From the NCBI GenBank assembly GCA_019186985.1, contig JABARQ010000047.1, positions 62,001-126,000 on the forward strand: 64,000 nucleotides of DNA. Reading direction: 5' to 3'. Numbering within the stretch: position 1 is the first letter of the stretch; the number at the start of each line of letters is the position of its first letter. This document shows positions 38,774 to 48,245 of this stretch, one piece after another. The position numbers and the translations under genes were made by a program. The notes beneath the pieces are model-generated. The model ran no database searches, was not told the origin of the DNA, and saw nothing but the letters and a program-made list of their open reading frames with translations. Source of the stretch: Prosthecobacter sp. (GTDB lineage: Bacteria; Verrucomicrobiota; Verrucomicrobiia; Verrucomicrobiales; Verrucomicrobiaceae).

Positions 38774-39769
38774 ATGCCCCGCCGAATCACCTACCGCGAC
38801 GCCGTCCGTGAAGCCCTCGATGAAGAAATCGCCCGTGATCCCATGGTCGTCGTCATGGGTGAGGAGGTCGCCCAGTACAATGGTGCCTACAAGGTGACCC
38901 AGGGTCTGTGGGACAAATGGGGTGACAAGCGCATGGTGGACACCCCGATCAGCGAGGCAGGCTTCATCGGCATGGGCATCGGCGCCTCCATGCTTGGTGT
39001 CCGTCCGGTGATGGAGCTCATGTTCTGGAGCTTTTACACCGTCGCCTGGGACCAGATCGTCAACAACGGCGCCATGGTCCGCTACATGAGCGGCGGCAAG
39101 ATCAACTGCCCCATCGTCATCCGAGGCCCGGCCAACGGCGGCACCAGCGTCGGCGCCACCCACAGCCACACCCCGGAGAACATCATGGCCAACTTCCCCG
39201 GCATGAAGTGCGTCTGCCCCAGCAACGCCTACGATGCCAAGGGCCTCATGAAGGCCGCCATCCGAGACAATGATCCCGTCATGTTCATGGAGAGCACGAA
39301 GCTCTACGGCGAAGAGTGGGAGGTCCCCTCCAATGATGAACTGCCCGAAGGCGAACTGGTGATCCCTCTCGGCGTTGCCGACGTGAAGCGCGAAGGCTCG
39401 GACATCTCCCTGATCGCCCACGGCAAGGCCGTCATCACCTGCCTGGAGGCCGCGCGCATTCTGGAGGAGGAACACGGCATCAGCGCCGAGGTCGTCGACC
39501 TCCGCAGCATCCGACCGCTCGACGAGGAAACCATCCTCAACTCCGTGGCCAAGACCCACCGCGCCGTCTATGTCGAGGAAAACAAGCCCTTCTGCGGAGT
39601 CGGCGCCCAGATCGCCTACATGATCCAGGAACGCATCTTTGACGAGCTGGACGCCCCCGTTCAGCGTGTCTGCAGCCTGGACGCCCCGGCCATTTACAGC
39701 CCGCCCCTGGAGGCCATTCAGCTTCCGACGGCGGACGTGGTGGTGGCAAAGGCTCTCGGCATCTGCTGA
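38774..39769 (+). CDS. pdhB: Pyruvate/2-oxoacid dehydrogenase E1 component, beta subunit
   Basis: A 331-residue transketolase-like E1 beta subunit. The frame is open 32 codons upstream, but the ATG at 38774 (MPRRITYRDAVREALDEEI) is the usual start. MVVVMGEEVAQYNGAYKVTQGL, VDTPISEAGFIGMGIGASM and the Glu and Phe residues that hold TPP are present, as is the C-terminal transketolase_C region (GHG-like IAHGKAVITCLEAAR, DLRSIRPLDEETI). It works only with an E1 alpha subunit and E2, neither of which is in the window. The E1 alpha gene is therefore elsewhere on the chromosome. Confidence 0.95.
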   Translation: MPRRITYRDAVREALDEEIARDPMVVVMGEEVAQYNGAYKVTQGLWDKWGDKRMVDTPISEAGFIGMGIGASMLGVRPVMELMFWSFYTVAWDQIVNNGAMVRYMSGGKINCPIVIRGPANGGTSVGATHSHTPENIMANFPGMKCVCPSNAYDAKGLMKAAIRDNDPVMFMESTKLYGEEWEVPSNDELPEGELVIPLGVADVKREGSDISLIAHGKAVITCLEAARILEEEHGISAEVVDLRSIRPLDEETILNSVAKTHRAVYVEENKPFCGVGAQIAYMIQERIFDELDAPVQRVCSLDAPAIYSPPLEAIQLPTADVVVAKALGIC

Positions 39770-39821
39770 ACCCCGCCGGGCAGCCGTGAAAATCCGGGCT
39801 TTGCGGGGGCCTGCACCTTCT

Positions 39822-41381
39822 TCATTTCTCCGGGCGCAGATCAAAGCACACCAGCTTCTCCCGCTGACGCACGATGAGGCGGCCGTTGCTGAGGGCGGGC
39901 GAAGTGCAGCCCATGCCCTCGATCTTCGGGCGCGCCAGCTGGTGGTAGCCGTCGGCGGCGGCTTTCACCACACGCAGGTGGGTGCCGTTGTTTTCAAAGA
40001 CCATGACCTTGCCATCGGCCAGGATCGGCGAGGTGATGGTGCTCTGAACCTCGTTTTCAATCCAGCTCACCCGGCCCGTCTCAAGCTCCACGCACTGATG
40101 CCTGCCACCACACATCAGGTAGACATGCCCCTCGTGAATGATCGGGCTGCCGCTGTAGCGCATTGTCACCCAGAAGTGGGACCAGGCAGCCTTGGGCTTC
40201 CCGTCTTTCTGCCACTGATAGGCCCTTAATCCGACGTCTTTGGCACCGCTGTAGATCACCAGCCAGTCGCCCTGGGTCACCGGTGTCGACTGTCCGCCAC
40301 CCTCCACTTCCCAGAGCAGTTTCCCATCCTTGGGCGAAAGGCCGTAAACGCTGTTGTTACCAACCATCAGCAGCACCGCCTCCCCGGAAACTGGCTGCCA
40401 CCAGGCCGGGCTGCCCGTGTTGCTGCGCACCTCTTTCTGCTCCCAGACCAGCCTGCCGTCCTTCACGTCGTAGGCCTGGGCGCGACCAGCGGCGATGTAA
40501 ACCGTTCCCCCAACGACGAGCGGCGAGGCCGCCGGCCCCTGGGCCGGGAGTGCCGCCTTCCAGAGCAGCTTCCCATCCTTCTGGTCCAGGCAGTAAAAAT
40601 GCGTGCTGCAGGCTGCAAACACCCGTCCGTCCACCACCGCCGCCGTGCTGCTGCTGCTGCGCCCCGTCGGCCTGCCCTCCGCCTCGAACTTCCACACCTG
40701 CCTGCCCGTGGCCATGTCGAGGCAGACCACCACGTCCTTCGCCACCTTGATCGTGCTGGGCACCGCCGCCAGGAGCTTGTCCTTCACCGGCTGGGAAAAC
40801 TTCTCGTCCTCCATCCATTTCCTGAACTCGTCAGCATTGGCAAAGGGCCTGCCTTCACGCTTCGCCACCCGCGCAAGCTCCTCAAGCGGCATCGCCGTGG
40901 AACCGGCCTTGAAACGGGACTCCACCCATTTGCCCAGGCTCACATCCTCCTTCGGCGTCAGGTTGGCCTTGCGCCATTCCAGCATCCATTCGTCCATCTT
41001 CGCCCCGCGCAGCCTCGGCAGGTTCAGGCGCGTCTCCTCCAGCTTCTTCATCAGCTCCGGCGACACGCCGCGGTAGTTCATCTGCTGCATCACCTCGGTG
41101 TCGATCTCCCGCTGCTCGGAGGCCACACGCTCATGCCAGACCACGGACATGATCACCTGCTCGCCCGCCACCACCGGACTGCCGTGGCCGCCGTAATGGT
41201 CGCTCGGAATGAAGTCGCTCTCCCAGACCTTTTTCAGACCGGCTTCAGGAAAGCTCTCGGCAATCGGTGAAGTGTCCGTCGACACACCATCACGGTTGGG
41301 ACCGCGCCACTGGGGCCAGTCGGCCAGGGCGGCGGAGGTTGCGATGAAGGAAAGAAGGGTGCAGCGGGAGAGCAGTCGCAT
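39822..41381 (-). CDS. Exported PQQ-like beta-propeller repeat protein (B)
   Basis: A 519-residue exported protein with a signal peptide (MRLLSRCTLLSFIATSAALAD) and the first propeller motif PQWRGPNRDGVST, the standard opening of planctomycete/verrucomicrobial PQQ-propeller proteins. The repeats VVCLDMATGRQVWKFEAEG, HFYCLDQKDGKLLWKAAL and HQCVELETGRVSWIENEV are well kept. A predicted helical insert of about 100 residues (rich in Glu, Lys and Arg, about 75-170) is unusual. It resembles propeller A at 35769-37262. The thioredoxin gene ends 70 bp upstream on the same strand, so the two may be cotranscribed. Confidence 0.88.
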   Translation of the reverse strand: MRLLSRCTLLSFIATSAALADWPQWRGPNRDGVSTDTSPIAESFPEAGLKKVWESDFIPSDHYGGHGSPVVAGEQVIMSVVWHERVASEQREIDTEVMQQMNYRGVSPELMKKLEETRLNLPRLRGAKMDEWMLEWRKANLTPKEDVSLGKWVESRFKAGSTAMPLEELARVAKREGRPFANADEFRKWMEDEKFSQPVKDKLLAAVPSTIKVAKDVVVCLDMATGRQVWKFEAEGRPTGRSSSSTAAVVDGRVFAACSTHFYCLDQKDGKLLWKAALPAQGPAASPLVVGGTVYIAAGRAQAYDVKDGRLVWEQKEVRSNTGSPAWWQPVSGEAVLLMVGNNSVYGLSPKDGKLLWEVEGGGQSTPVTQGDWLVIYSGAKDVGLRAYQWQKDGKPKAAWSHFWVTMRYSGSPIIHEGHVYLMCGGRHQCVELETGRVSWIENEVQSTITSPILADGKVMVFENNGTHLRVVKAAADGYHQLARPKIEGMGCTSPALSNGRLIVRQREKLVCFDLRPEK

Positions 41382-41451
41382 GACGAAGGCGAAGAACGCC
41401 CCGTCAGGCTCCCGACTTGCAGCCGGCTCAAAGAGCCGTCAGAACCACTGC

Positions 41452-41931
41452 CTACTTCTTCAGCACCGCCTCGATGTCACTGTCCTTCAGGGACATCGGA
41501 TGACCTTCCCAGACAATCTTGCCGGAGGAGTCCACGATCATCGCGTGGGGAATGCCCTCGATGGCAAAGTCCTTCTCCAGCTTTTCATAGGGATCAAAAC
41601 CGACCGTGTATTCAATCGGCACCGTCTTTTCGAAATTCCGCACGGTCTGCTTGTCCTCATCCGTCACCCCGATGACCTCCAGCCCCTTGTCCTTGTACTT
41701 TTTGTACACCTCGTTGAGATGCGGGATGCTCTGGCGGCAGGGCGGGCACCAGGTGGCCCAGAACTCCAGGATGTACGGCTTGCCCTTCAATTCGGGAGCC
41801 TTGCCGCTAAAGCGGACCTTCAGGTCCTTGATGACGGTTCCGACATTTGATTTCCCGGCGCTGGCCAGGGTTTCATGCGCCAGAAACAGGGCGGCAACGG
41901 CAAGGAGGGAGGGCAGAAGACGAGTTTTCAT
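41452..41931 (-). CDS. TlpA/ResA-like thioredoxin-fold thiol-disulfide reductase
   Basis: A 159-residue exported protein. The start is the ATG at 41929-41931, giving a signal peptide (MKTRLLPSLLAVAALFLAHETLAS). The thioredoxin fold has the CPPC active site (FWATWCPPCRQSIPHL) near residue 70, the cis-Pro region GIPHAMIVDSSGKIVW, and a C-terminal helix ending in LKK. The CPPC motif is typical of TlpA/ResA reductases, which keep cysteines of apo-cytochromes and other exported proteins reduced. That fits a window rich in exported CxxCH and Cys-containing proteins. Confidence 0.92.
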   Translation of the reverse strand: MKTRLLPSLLAVAALFLAHETLASAGKSNVGTVIKDLKVRFSGKAPELKGKPYILEFWATWCPPCRQSIPHLNEVYKKYKDKGLEVIGVTDEDKQTVRNFEKTVPIEYTVGFDPYEKLEKDFAIEGIPHAMIVDSSGKIVWEGHPMSLKDSDIEAVLKK

Positions 41932-42174
41932 AAGACTGGGGTACTGGCTCTGACGGACAGATTCAGAACGACTGTCCGACATCACGGCTTAGCATGCAAC
42001 GACTGGCAGGGAAACAATCATGCCAACGAAAGAATCCGCATCCCGGCTCCCCAAGCTCATGCCTCCAGGCCAGCCGCCGCTTGTTGACCAGCCACGCCAT
42101 CCGGCAAGGGAGCCCGAGCGCATGAATAAATCCAGGCGCCCCGCGTCGGAGGCTTTGTTCGCAAAAGCGTCACC

Positions 42175-42591
42175 ATGAAAGCATCCTCTCGACTCCGCCT
42201 GCCACTTGCAGCCCTGGCCCTCTGCGGGCTTCTGAGCTCCTGCGTTGTGGATCCCTACAATGCTGGTTATGCCTGCGGCCCAGCCGCAGGTTATCGCACA
42301 GGATACGGCCCCAGGCCTCCGGCGGAGGGAACGGTCACAGGAGCCCTGCTCGGGGCGGCGGCCGGCGGCATCATCGGCAACCAGAGCGGCCGAGGCCTGG
42401 AAGGCGCCGCCCTCGGAGGATTGCTGGGTGCCTTTGCCGGTGGCGCCCTGCAAAACGCCAGGCAGCCCCGATACCATGCCGTCCATGACAATCCCTGGCA
42501 CGGATCTTCCTACCCTTCCACATCCTATTGCCCTCCTTCCCATCCAGCCTGGCAGCCGGGTTATCATGATCCTTATGCCTTTGCCCGGTGA
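42175..42591 (+). CDS. Glycine-zipper lipoprotein
   Basis: A 138-residue lipoprotein with a clear lipobox (CGLLSSC, Cys about 23). The middle holds an alternating Gly/Ala membrane-type zipper, GALLGAAAGGIIGNQSGRG and GAALGGLLGAFAGGA, matching the glycine-zipper (YMGG/17 kDa antigen-like) fold that inserts in the outer membrane. Tyr/Pro/His-rich segments flank it. A terminator follows about 80 bp later. The role is unknown; such proteins often stabilise or modify the outer membrane. Confidence 0.88.
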   Translation: MKASSRLRLPLAALALCGLLSSCVVDPYNAGYACGPAAGYRTGYGPRPPAEGTVTGALLGAAAGGIIGNQSGRGLEGAALGGLLGAFAGGALQNARQPRYHAVHDNPWHGSSYPSTSYCPPSHPAWQPGYHDPYAFAR

Positions 42592-42672
42592 GACAATACA
42601 TGGGCCGTGCACAGCACCCTCGTGTCATCCGGCACGAGGAGTGCTGGCCGATGTCTTTATTCCCGATCGGCT

Positions 42673-42712
42673 GAGCCACCAGGCATGACTGGGTCCGGTG
42701 GCTCATTCTTTT
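42673..42712 (+). terminator. Terminator downstream of the glycine-zipper gene
   Basis: An 8-bp stem GAGCCACC / GGTGGCTC (42673-42680 with 42697-42704) encloses a 16-base loop and is followed by ATTCTTTT (42705-42712). It sits between two convergent genes and may also work weakly in the other direction. Confidence 0.65.
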
Positions 42713-42735
42713 GAAGCGGGGCGGTAATCATCGAC

Positions 42736-45700
42736 TCAATCCACCACCGCCTGGGCCGCCCCTTCAAGGATCTCCACGCGCAGGGACTGGAGGTCCGTGG
42801 CATCACGGTTGACCGCGATGCTGACCGGCGTGGTTCCTGCGGGGAGGTCGAGGGTGATTTCCGGGGTGATCTCCTGAAGCACCTTGTCACCAACGACGAC
42901 ATTGACGTTCTTCACTGCGCTGAGGCCAAGCTTCACCTTGCCTGCGGATGCCAGCTTCAGGCCGAAGCGGGCGATCTTCGGGAACCAGGGATACATCTTC
43001 TGGGCATTCACCAGTTCGGACAGGGGCAGGTCACCGCTGACCTGGGAGAAACGGATTTCCCAGGGATAGACGGTGTCCTTCTCATGCAGGGCGTGCAGGC
43101 CGACGTGGCGGATGTGATCGTTGGTCGCCTGGTCGAGGACGCCCATGACCTTCCAGGTGCGCACATAATGGTTAGGCTTGATCTTGTAGGCGCCTTCGCG
43201 GCCGAGCTCCGAGAGGAAGCGGACCAGGTCCACGAACTCGTCCTCGCGCAGGCTGGCTGTGAGGCCGGGCGGCATCATGCTGGCGGGGCTCATCTGGCGG
43301 CTGCTGATCTGCGCCTTGGGGATTTTCTGGAGCTGGTTGGCCGGGTCACGGATGATGACCTCATCACCCCCGTCCTGAACCAGCCCGCCGCTGAACACCT
43401 TGCCGTCCTTGGTGCCGATGATGATCATGTGATAGCCTTCCTTGATCTTCTTGGAGGGCTCCAGGAGGCTTTCGATGAGATAATCCACCGGGGCGCTGCC
43501 ACCGATGCTGACCAGGTTGGGGCCGAGGACGCCGCCCGCATCACCGATGGCGTGGCAGGTCTGGCAGAGGAGCTGCTGACGACGGTAGACGGCCTCACCA
43601 CGTGCGGGGTCGCCCTGTGTCCTCACCTTCTCCACCATGGCGGCCATCTGTTCCGGTGTGAGGGCCTGGTTCATCTGCTTCACGCCACCGGCGGTGCGGA
43701 GGGCTTCCTCCAAGGGCCCCTTGACGCCACGCGTGGAAACCAGGCGGATGCCCTCCACGGCGACAAAATCCGGAAGGGTCCTGCCGCCCAGCTCCTTGGC
43801 GAGCACGGCTGGAAGCTGCTTGTTTTTCAGGAAGGCGGCAAGAACCGGGACCGCCTCGGACGCCGCCTTCACACCAGCCATGAATTCGACGGCGCGCTTG
43901 GCGGCGAGATTGGGCCCCACATCGGTCAGTCCCAGGATGGCCAGGGCGCGAAGGGCCGCGTTTTCCTGGAAGACCTTGTCAAAGAAGTCGCGGGACTTCA
44001 CGCCACCCAGACGAGCCAGGCCCTGCACAGCGCCTTCGCGAACAGGCACCAGCGTGTCTGCAGCCGTCAGAATGGCCTCCAGTTTCGGGCGGGCGGACTC
44101 CACCTTCCAAGCACCGGCGAGAAGGGTGGCGCGATGCACGATCTCCACTCGTGGTGATGCAAGCCATCCCTGCACCAGGGCTTCAGCGCCTTCGGGCTTC
44201 ACACCGCGGGTGCTGCCGGCCTTCACCAGCGCATCCATCAGCCCGACCACCTGGGCGCTCATGGCAGGGTCATTCACCAGGCTGCTGATTTCCAGCACCT
44301 GCGAGGCATCGGCGGCGTCACCGGCCATGGCCATCACGGCGGCGGCATCGTCGGCAGCCAGCTTGCCCGCCTTCAAAGATGCCAGCAGCGGCTTCAGGCC
44401 TTCGCTCCGGCCCGTCGCCTTCATGGCATAGACGAGGTGCTTGGGGTTGTCGTTGAGCTTGAGGTCGCCCTTGAGCACCAGAGGCAGCCAGACATCGGTC
44501 TGTTCACGCGCGGTCAGCTCCAGCAGAAAGTCGAGCGATTCATCCATCGGCTTGTCGAGCGCACGCAGGGCGAGTTCAAAAGCCTTCGGCTGGCGCATGT
44601 CCATCAGCACCGCCATGGCCCAGAGACGAACCTGGGCGTTGTCATCCACGATTCCCCTGGCCAGGACAGCCATGGCGTCCGGCAGCTCACGCCAGCGATG
44701 GGTCAGGAGGCGGAAGGCGGCGGAGCGCACATGTGCATCCGGGCTTGCGGCCAGCTCATGCCAGAGCTTGCCGGAAAACCTGTTCACGCCCTCGCGCACC
44801 CACGCAGCCTCGAGCAGGTGATGCCAGTAGTTCTTGTCGGCCTTGTCCAGCGCCTCCGCCCAGGTTTTCAGGGCGGGCAGCACCTGCTGGGCGCCCCGGG
44901 CACGCAGCTCCTGCTTGGCAAAATGGCGGGTCCACTTGCGGTCAGCCTTCAGCATGTCCAGAAGCGCGGGCACGCCGGCGCCGACAATGTCAGGCATCGG
45001 GCTGAGCGGACGTCCCTTTGCGGTCAGGCGCCAGATGCGGCCATGGACCTGGTCACGACGGGGGTCACGGAAATCGACCTCACCATGCTGAATGATGGGG
45101 TTGTACCAGTCGGCGATGTAGATCGCACCATCCGGACCGGTGCGGATGTCAATCGGACGGAAGGCACGGTGGTTGGATGCGAGCACATCCGCCTCCTGCT
45201 TGGCGACATAGCTGCTGCCGTTTGGCGTCACACGAAAACGGTTCGTGCGGTTGCCCCGGAAATCATTGGTCACCCAGGTGCCCTGCCAGTCCTCGGGCCA
45301 GTGCGGGTCCTCGATGTACTCCAGGCCGCACTGCTTCGGCTGGCCCGGGCTGAGGCCGCTGAGAGTGCGCTTGGCGCCCGGGGAGGTCTTGAAGACGCCG
45401 CCGAGGAAGATGAAGTTCAGGCCCTCGCCACCCGCTCCGTCCGTGGCAAAGGACTGGCCCCAGCGGTCAAACTCATAACCCCAGGGATTGATCAGGCCCT
45501 TGCTGACAATCTCCAGCCTGCGGGTCTCCGGGCGGAACTCCCAGACACCACCGCCCATCAGGCGCCGTACGCCATGCGGTGTCTCCACATGGCTGTGGAT
45601 GTAGATGGACTGCAGGAAGGAAAGCAGGCCTTCCGGCGTGTGCCGCATCGTGTGGAGAAGATGGTGGGTGTCCTCCGTGCCGAAGCCGCTGAGCACAATC

Positions 45701-46149
45701 GTTCGTTCGTCCGCCTTGAGGTCGCCGTTGGTGTCCTTGAGGAAGAGCACCTCGGTGGAGTTGGCCACATAGGCTCCTCCGTCGCCGGGGATCACCGCCG
45801 TCGGGATGAAGAGGTTTTCCGCAAACACCGTGGACTTGTCCGCCTTGCCGTCCTTGTCGGTGTCCTCGAGCACCACCACCTGGTCCTTGGTGCCGTCGCC
45901 GGGCTTGATCTGCGGATAGGTCGTGCTGCTGACGACCCAGAGCCGGCCCTGGGCGTCCCAGTTCATCTGCACCGGCTTGGCGATCATGGGCTCCTGGGCC
46001 CACAGGGTGACCTCGACGCCCTCGGGCACGACAAACCCGGCCTTCTGCACCTCGGGGTTCGGATCCGGCACGTCGGCGGCGGACTTGGGCTGCGAGGCAG
46101 ACGCTGCGGAGGCCAGGAATGGCAGGGCGAAAAGGACACGGAAGGTCAT
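42736..46149 (-). CDS. PVC-type CxxCH heme-binding protein with propeller and HEAT repeats
   Basis: A 1137-residue exported protein. The upstream part of the frame (57 codons) lacks a signal, so the start is the ATG at 46147-46149 (MTFRVLFALPFLASAASASQ). Residues about 30-420 form a membrane-bound-dehydrogenase-type propeller (sorbosone dehydrogenase-like: VPEGVEVTLWAQEP, DGAIYIADWYNPIIQHGE). Then come HEAT-like helical repeats (about 440-800), a single cytochrome c-like domain with CQTCHAIGD (about residues 860-870) and GPNLVSIGG, and a C-terminal beta domain. This is the 'PVC-type heme-binding CxxCH protein' family. Electron donors and substrates are unknown. It has one heme site and no membrane span, so it is periplasmic. 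Confidence 0.92.
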   Translation of the reverse strand: MTFRVLFALPFLASAASASQPKSAADVPDPNPEVQKAGFVVPEGVEVTLWAQEPMIAKPVQMNWDAQGRLWVVSSTTYPQIKPGDGTKDQVVVLEDTDKDGKADKSTVFAENLFIPTAVIPGDGGAYVANSTEVLFLKDTNGDLKADERTIVLSGFGTEDTHHLLHTMRHTPEGLLSFLQSIYIHSHVETPHGVRRLMGGGVWEFRPETRRLEIVSKGLINPWGYEFDRWGQSFATDGAGGEGLNFIFLGGVFKTSPGAKRTLSGLSPGQPKQCGLEYIEDPHWPEDWQGTWVTNDFRGNRTNRFRVTPNGSSYVAKQEADVLASNHRAFRPIDIRTGPDGAIYIADWYNPIIQHGEVDFRDPRRDQVHGRIWRLTAKGRPLSPMPDIVGAGVPALLDMLKADRKWTRHFAKQELRARGAQQVLPALKTWAEALDKADKNYWHHLLEAAWVREGVNRFSGKLWHELAASPDAHVRSAAFRLLTHRWRELPDAMAVLARGIVDDNAQVRLWAMAVLMDMRQPKAFELALRALDKPMDESLDFLLELTAREQTDVWLPLVLKGDLKLNDNPKHLVYAMKATGRSEGLKPLLASLKAGKLAADDAAAVMAMAGDAADASQVLEISSLVNDPAMSAQVVGLMDALVKAGSTRGVKPEGAEALVQGWLASPRVEIVHRATLLAGAWKVESARPKLEAILTAADTLVPVREGAVQGLARLGGVKSRDFFDKVFQENAALRALAILGLTDVGPNLAAKRAVEFMAGVKAASEAVPVLAAFLKNKQLPAVLAKELGGRTLPDFVAVEGIRLVSTRGVKGPLEEALRTAGGVKQMNQALTPEQMAAMVEKVRTQGDPARGEAVYRRQQLLCQTCHAIGDAGGVLGPNLVSIGGSAPVDYLIESLLEPSKKIKEGYHMIIIGTKDGKVFSGGLVQDGGDEVIIRDPANQLQKIPKAQISSRQMSPASMMPPGLTASLREDEFVDLVRFLSELGREGAYKIKPNHYVRTWKVMGVLDQATNDHIRHVGLHALHEKDTVYPWEIRFSQVSGDLPLSELVNAQKMYPWFPKIARFGLKLASAGKVKLGLSAVKNVNVVVGDKVLQEITPEITLDLPAGTTPVSIAVNRDATDLQSLRVEILEGAAQAVVD

Positions 46150-46316
46150 AGGTCGGCGGAGGGCCTCCACTCGACTCCGCGCCGGAGGTTTGGCAAGAAG
46201 TTCTAAACACGGTTTGGCAGGGCCCGCCGCCGAAAGGAGCCTTCCGCCTGGAATCCAATGACAAAAACTTGGTTCGCGGAAAGCACCCGGCGTCCTGGAC
46301 GATCCCAGCCGGCTCA

Positions 46317-47177
46317 TCACCTCCCGGTCACCTGCTTCACAAACTGCTCCAGCGCCTTCGTGGCCGGATCGTCAGGCAGGCCAAGATCATTGTTGAGCTT
46401 GCTATGACCCGTGTCCTTCGCCCCAAAGACCGTGACCTTCACCCCGTCCTCACGGAGCACGTTGCCAAAATGCACGGCCTGGGCGGAGGTGTCCGGATGG
46501 GCTGCTACATGGAGTATGAGGAAGGGCGGGATGCCCTTGTCCTTCGCCACATGCGTGACGGCGGAGAAGTCCCGGTGCTTTTCCGGGGAGTTGCCGAACT
46601 TCAGGCGGTGTCCGTATTTTGGCAGGGGGAAGCCGTGGACCTTCGCCCGCGTCTCGGCCACCTCGATCATCGCCGGGATGTTGAAGGTGTCGCCATCCAC
46701 CGGCACGCAGCCGATCAGGCCGCCAAAGTCTCCACCCGCCTCCCTGAGGTGACGGTCATCCGTGCAGAGGATCGCCGCGAGCTGCGCACCGGCGCTGTGG
46801 CCGCCCACAAGAACGCGCTTCGGATCGCCGCCCTGCTCCGCAACGTGCTTCTGCACCCAGGCGAGGGACTTTGCGCAGTCGCGGATCAGCGCGCCCATGT
46901 CCACCTCAGGCAGCAGGCGGTAGTTGGTGGAGACAAAGACAAAGCCGCGCTGCATGAACCAGGCCGGCTTCAGGGCCACGTCCGACTTGTCACCCGCCTG
47001 CCAGCCGCCACCATGGATCCAGAAGACCACGGGCAGGTTCTTCGCCTCCTTCGGCTTGTAGATGTCGAGCACGTGGCGCGCATGTCCGTCATCAAGATAG
47101 CGAACGTCACGCTGGATGTCCTCGGCGTGCAGCAGGCAGGCGGCAAGGGAGAGGGTGATGAGCAGGGATGTCTTCAT
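46317..47177 (-). CDS. Secreted alpha/beta hydrolase (esterase, BD-FAE/lipase-like)
   Basis: A 286-residue exported hydrolase with a signal peptide ([20 protein letters not shown]). The oxyanion motif HGGGW is at about residues 56-60, the nucleophile elbow GHSAG at about 127-131, and the acid and base come from a C-terminal stretch ([14 protein letters not shown]). It belongs to the hormone-sensitive-lipase-like/BD-FAE group, often acetyl or feruloyl esterases acting on plant polysaccharides. The gene is read in the same direction as the PVC-type cytochrome gene about 170 bp downstream. Confidence 0.9.
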   Translation of the reverse strand: MKTSLLITLSLAACLLHAEDIQRDVRYLDDGHARHVLDIYKPKEAKNLPVVFWIHGGGWQAGDKSDVALKPAWFMQRGFVFVSTNYRLLPEVDMGALIRDCAKSLAWVQKHVAEQGGDPKRVLVGGHSAGAQLAAILCTDDRHLREAGGDFGGLIGCVPVDGDTFNIPAMIEVAETRAKVHGFPLPKYGHRLKFGNSPEKHRDFSAVTHVAKDKGIPPFLILHVAAHPDTSAQAVHFGNVLREDGVKVTVFGAKDTGHSKLNNDLGLPDDPATKALEQFVKQVTGR

Positions 47178-47187
47178 GGCGGCGGAA

Positions 47188-47219
47188 GAACAAAACGCCC
47201 TTCAAAGGGCGCTTTGTTC
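47188..47219 (-). terminator. Terminator downstream of the 2-oxoacid:ferredoxin oxidoreductase genes
   Basis: An AT-closed stem spans 47188-47219 with a GC-rich core (CGCCCTT/AAGGGCG) and one mismatch, 25 bases after the beta-subunit stop on the minus strand. The 3' side contains TTTTGTTC. A moderately strong intrinsic terminator is likely. Confidence 0.6.
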
Positions 47220-47243
47220 TCCGCCAACGCATTCCCACGCAAA

Positions 47244-48188
47244 TCAGCGCATCGTCTCGAAGCGCCTGCGAAGGATGTCCTTCTGGCTGGCGCCGCCGAG
47301 CTTGGCCTGCGTGTCGTCGATCCACCTCTGCTCAAGAGCGTTTTTGGTTGGGCGATCCACCTGGTAGAAGACACCAAACTTGCCGGGGCTGGGCAGGTCC
47401 GCCAGCTTGTAGGCGGCGATGTCGTCCTTCACGTCGTGCTGGGCCTCGTCGATGACGTCATAGGTGCCGCCCTTTCGGGGCGTGCTGTCGTCAAAGCTGC
47501 CCTCGTAGAACATCACGCACTCGCTGAGGCACTCCACCACGCTGAAGCCGTCGTGCAGGATGGCACGCTCGAAGGTGTCCACCATGTGCTTCACCTGGGC
47601 CGCGTGGGTGCGGGCGATGAAGGTGGCTCCGCTGGCGAGCAGCTGCTTCATCGGGTTGATCGGGCGGTCGATGCTGCCTGTCGGGTCGGTCTTGGACTTG
47701 AAGCCGAGGGGGCTGGTCGGGCTGGTCTGCTTCTTGGTGAGGCCATAGACGTAGTTGTCCATGATCACATAGGTGAGCTTGATGTTCTTGCGGGCGGCGT
47801 GGTTGAGGTGGTTGCCACCAATGGAGAAGCCGTCGCCGTCACCGCCAAAGACAAACACATGAACGTCCGGACGGCTGAGCGAAATTCCCGTGGCCAGGGG
47901 CAGGGCACGGCCATGAATGAAGTGGATGCCATGCGTGTTCATGAAGTAGGGGAAGCGGCTTGAGCAGCCGATGCCGGCCACGCAGACGATCTTTTCATGG
48001 GGATACTGAAGCTTTTCCAGGACCTTGTAGAAGGCGGCCAGCACGGCGAAGTCACCGCAGCCGGGGCACCAGGTCGGGTGGTCGGCGGTGAGGGCCTTCT
48101 TGGTGAGCTTTTCCTCGGCGGCCATGGCGGGCGGTGTGACAAGGGTCGACGGAGCGGCGGAGGCGGCTTCCTGGGCAGGGGCGGACAT
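47244..48188 (-). CDS. korB: 2-oxoacid:ferredoxin oxidoreductase, beta subunit
   Basis: A 314-residue thiamine diphosphate-binding subunit. WCPGCGDFAVLAAFYK and GIGCSSRFPYFMNTHGIHFIHGRALPLATG are the family signatures, with the TPP/Mg motif GGDGDGFSIGGNH and NYVYGLTKKQTSPTS. Together with the alpha subunit it oxidises 2-oxoglutarate (or another 2-oxoacid) with CoA and ferredoxin. The 58-residue C-terminal part is the usual OFOR tail. No ferredoxin gene is nearby. It is 57 bp downstream of the alpha-subunit gene. The name korB is used for the commonest assignment. Confidence 0.93.
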   Translation of the reverse strand: MSAPAQEAASAAPSTLVTPPAMAAEEKLTKKALTADHPTWCPGCGDFAVLAAFYKVLEKLQYPHEKIVCVAGIGCSSRFPYFMNTHGIHFIHGRALPLATGISLSRPDVHVFVFGGDGDGFSIGGNHLNHAARKNIKLTYVIMDNYVYGLTKKQTSPTSPLGFKSKTDPTGSIDRPINPMKQLLASGATFIARTHAAQVKHMVDTFERAILHDGFSVVECLSECVMFYEGSFDDSTPRKGGTYDVIDEAQHDVKDDIAAYKLADLPSPGKFGVFYQVDRPTKNALEQRWIDDTQAKLGGASQKDILRRRFETMR

Positions 48189-48245
48189 GATCGTGGGTTG
48201 GATGAAATTCAGGGAATCGGGTGGATCTTGGCAGGAACCGGCTGG

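Noticed and set aside
39771-39808. Short inverted repeat CCCCGC / GCGGGG between pdhB and the propeller gene
   Set aside because: Six base pairs around a 26-base loop with no T tract are too weak to call a terminator.
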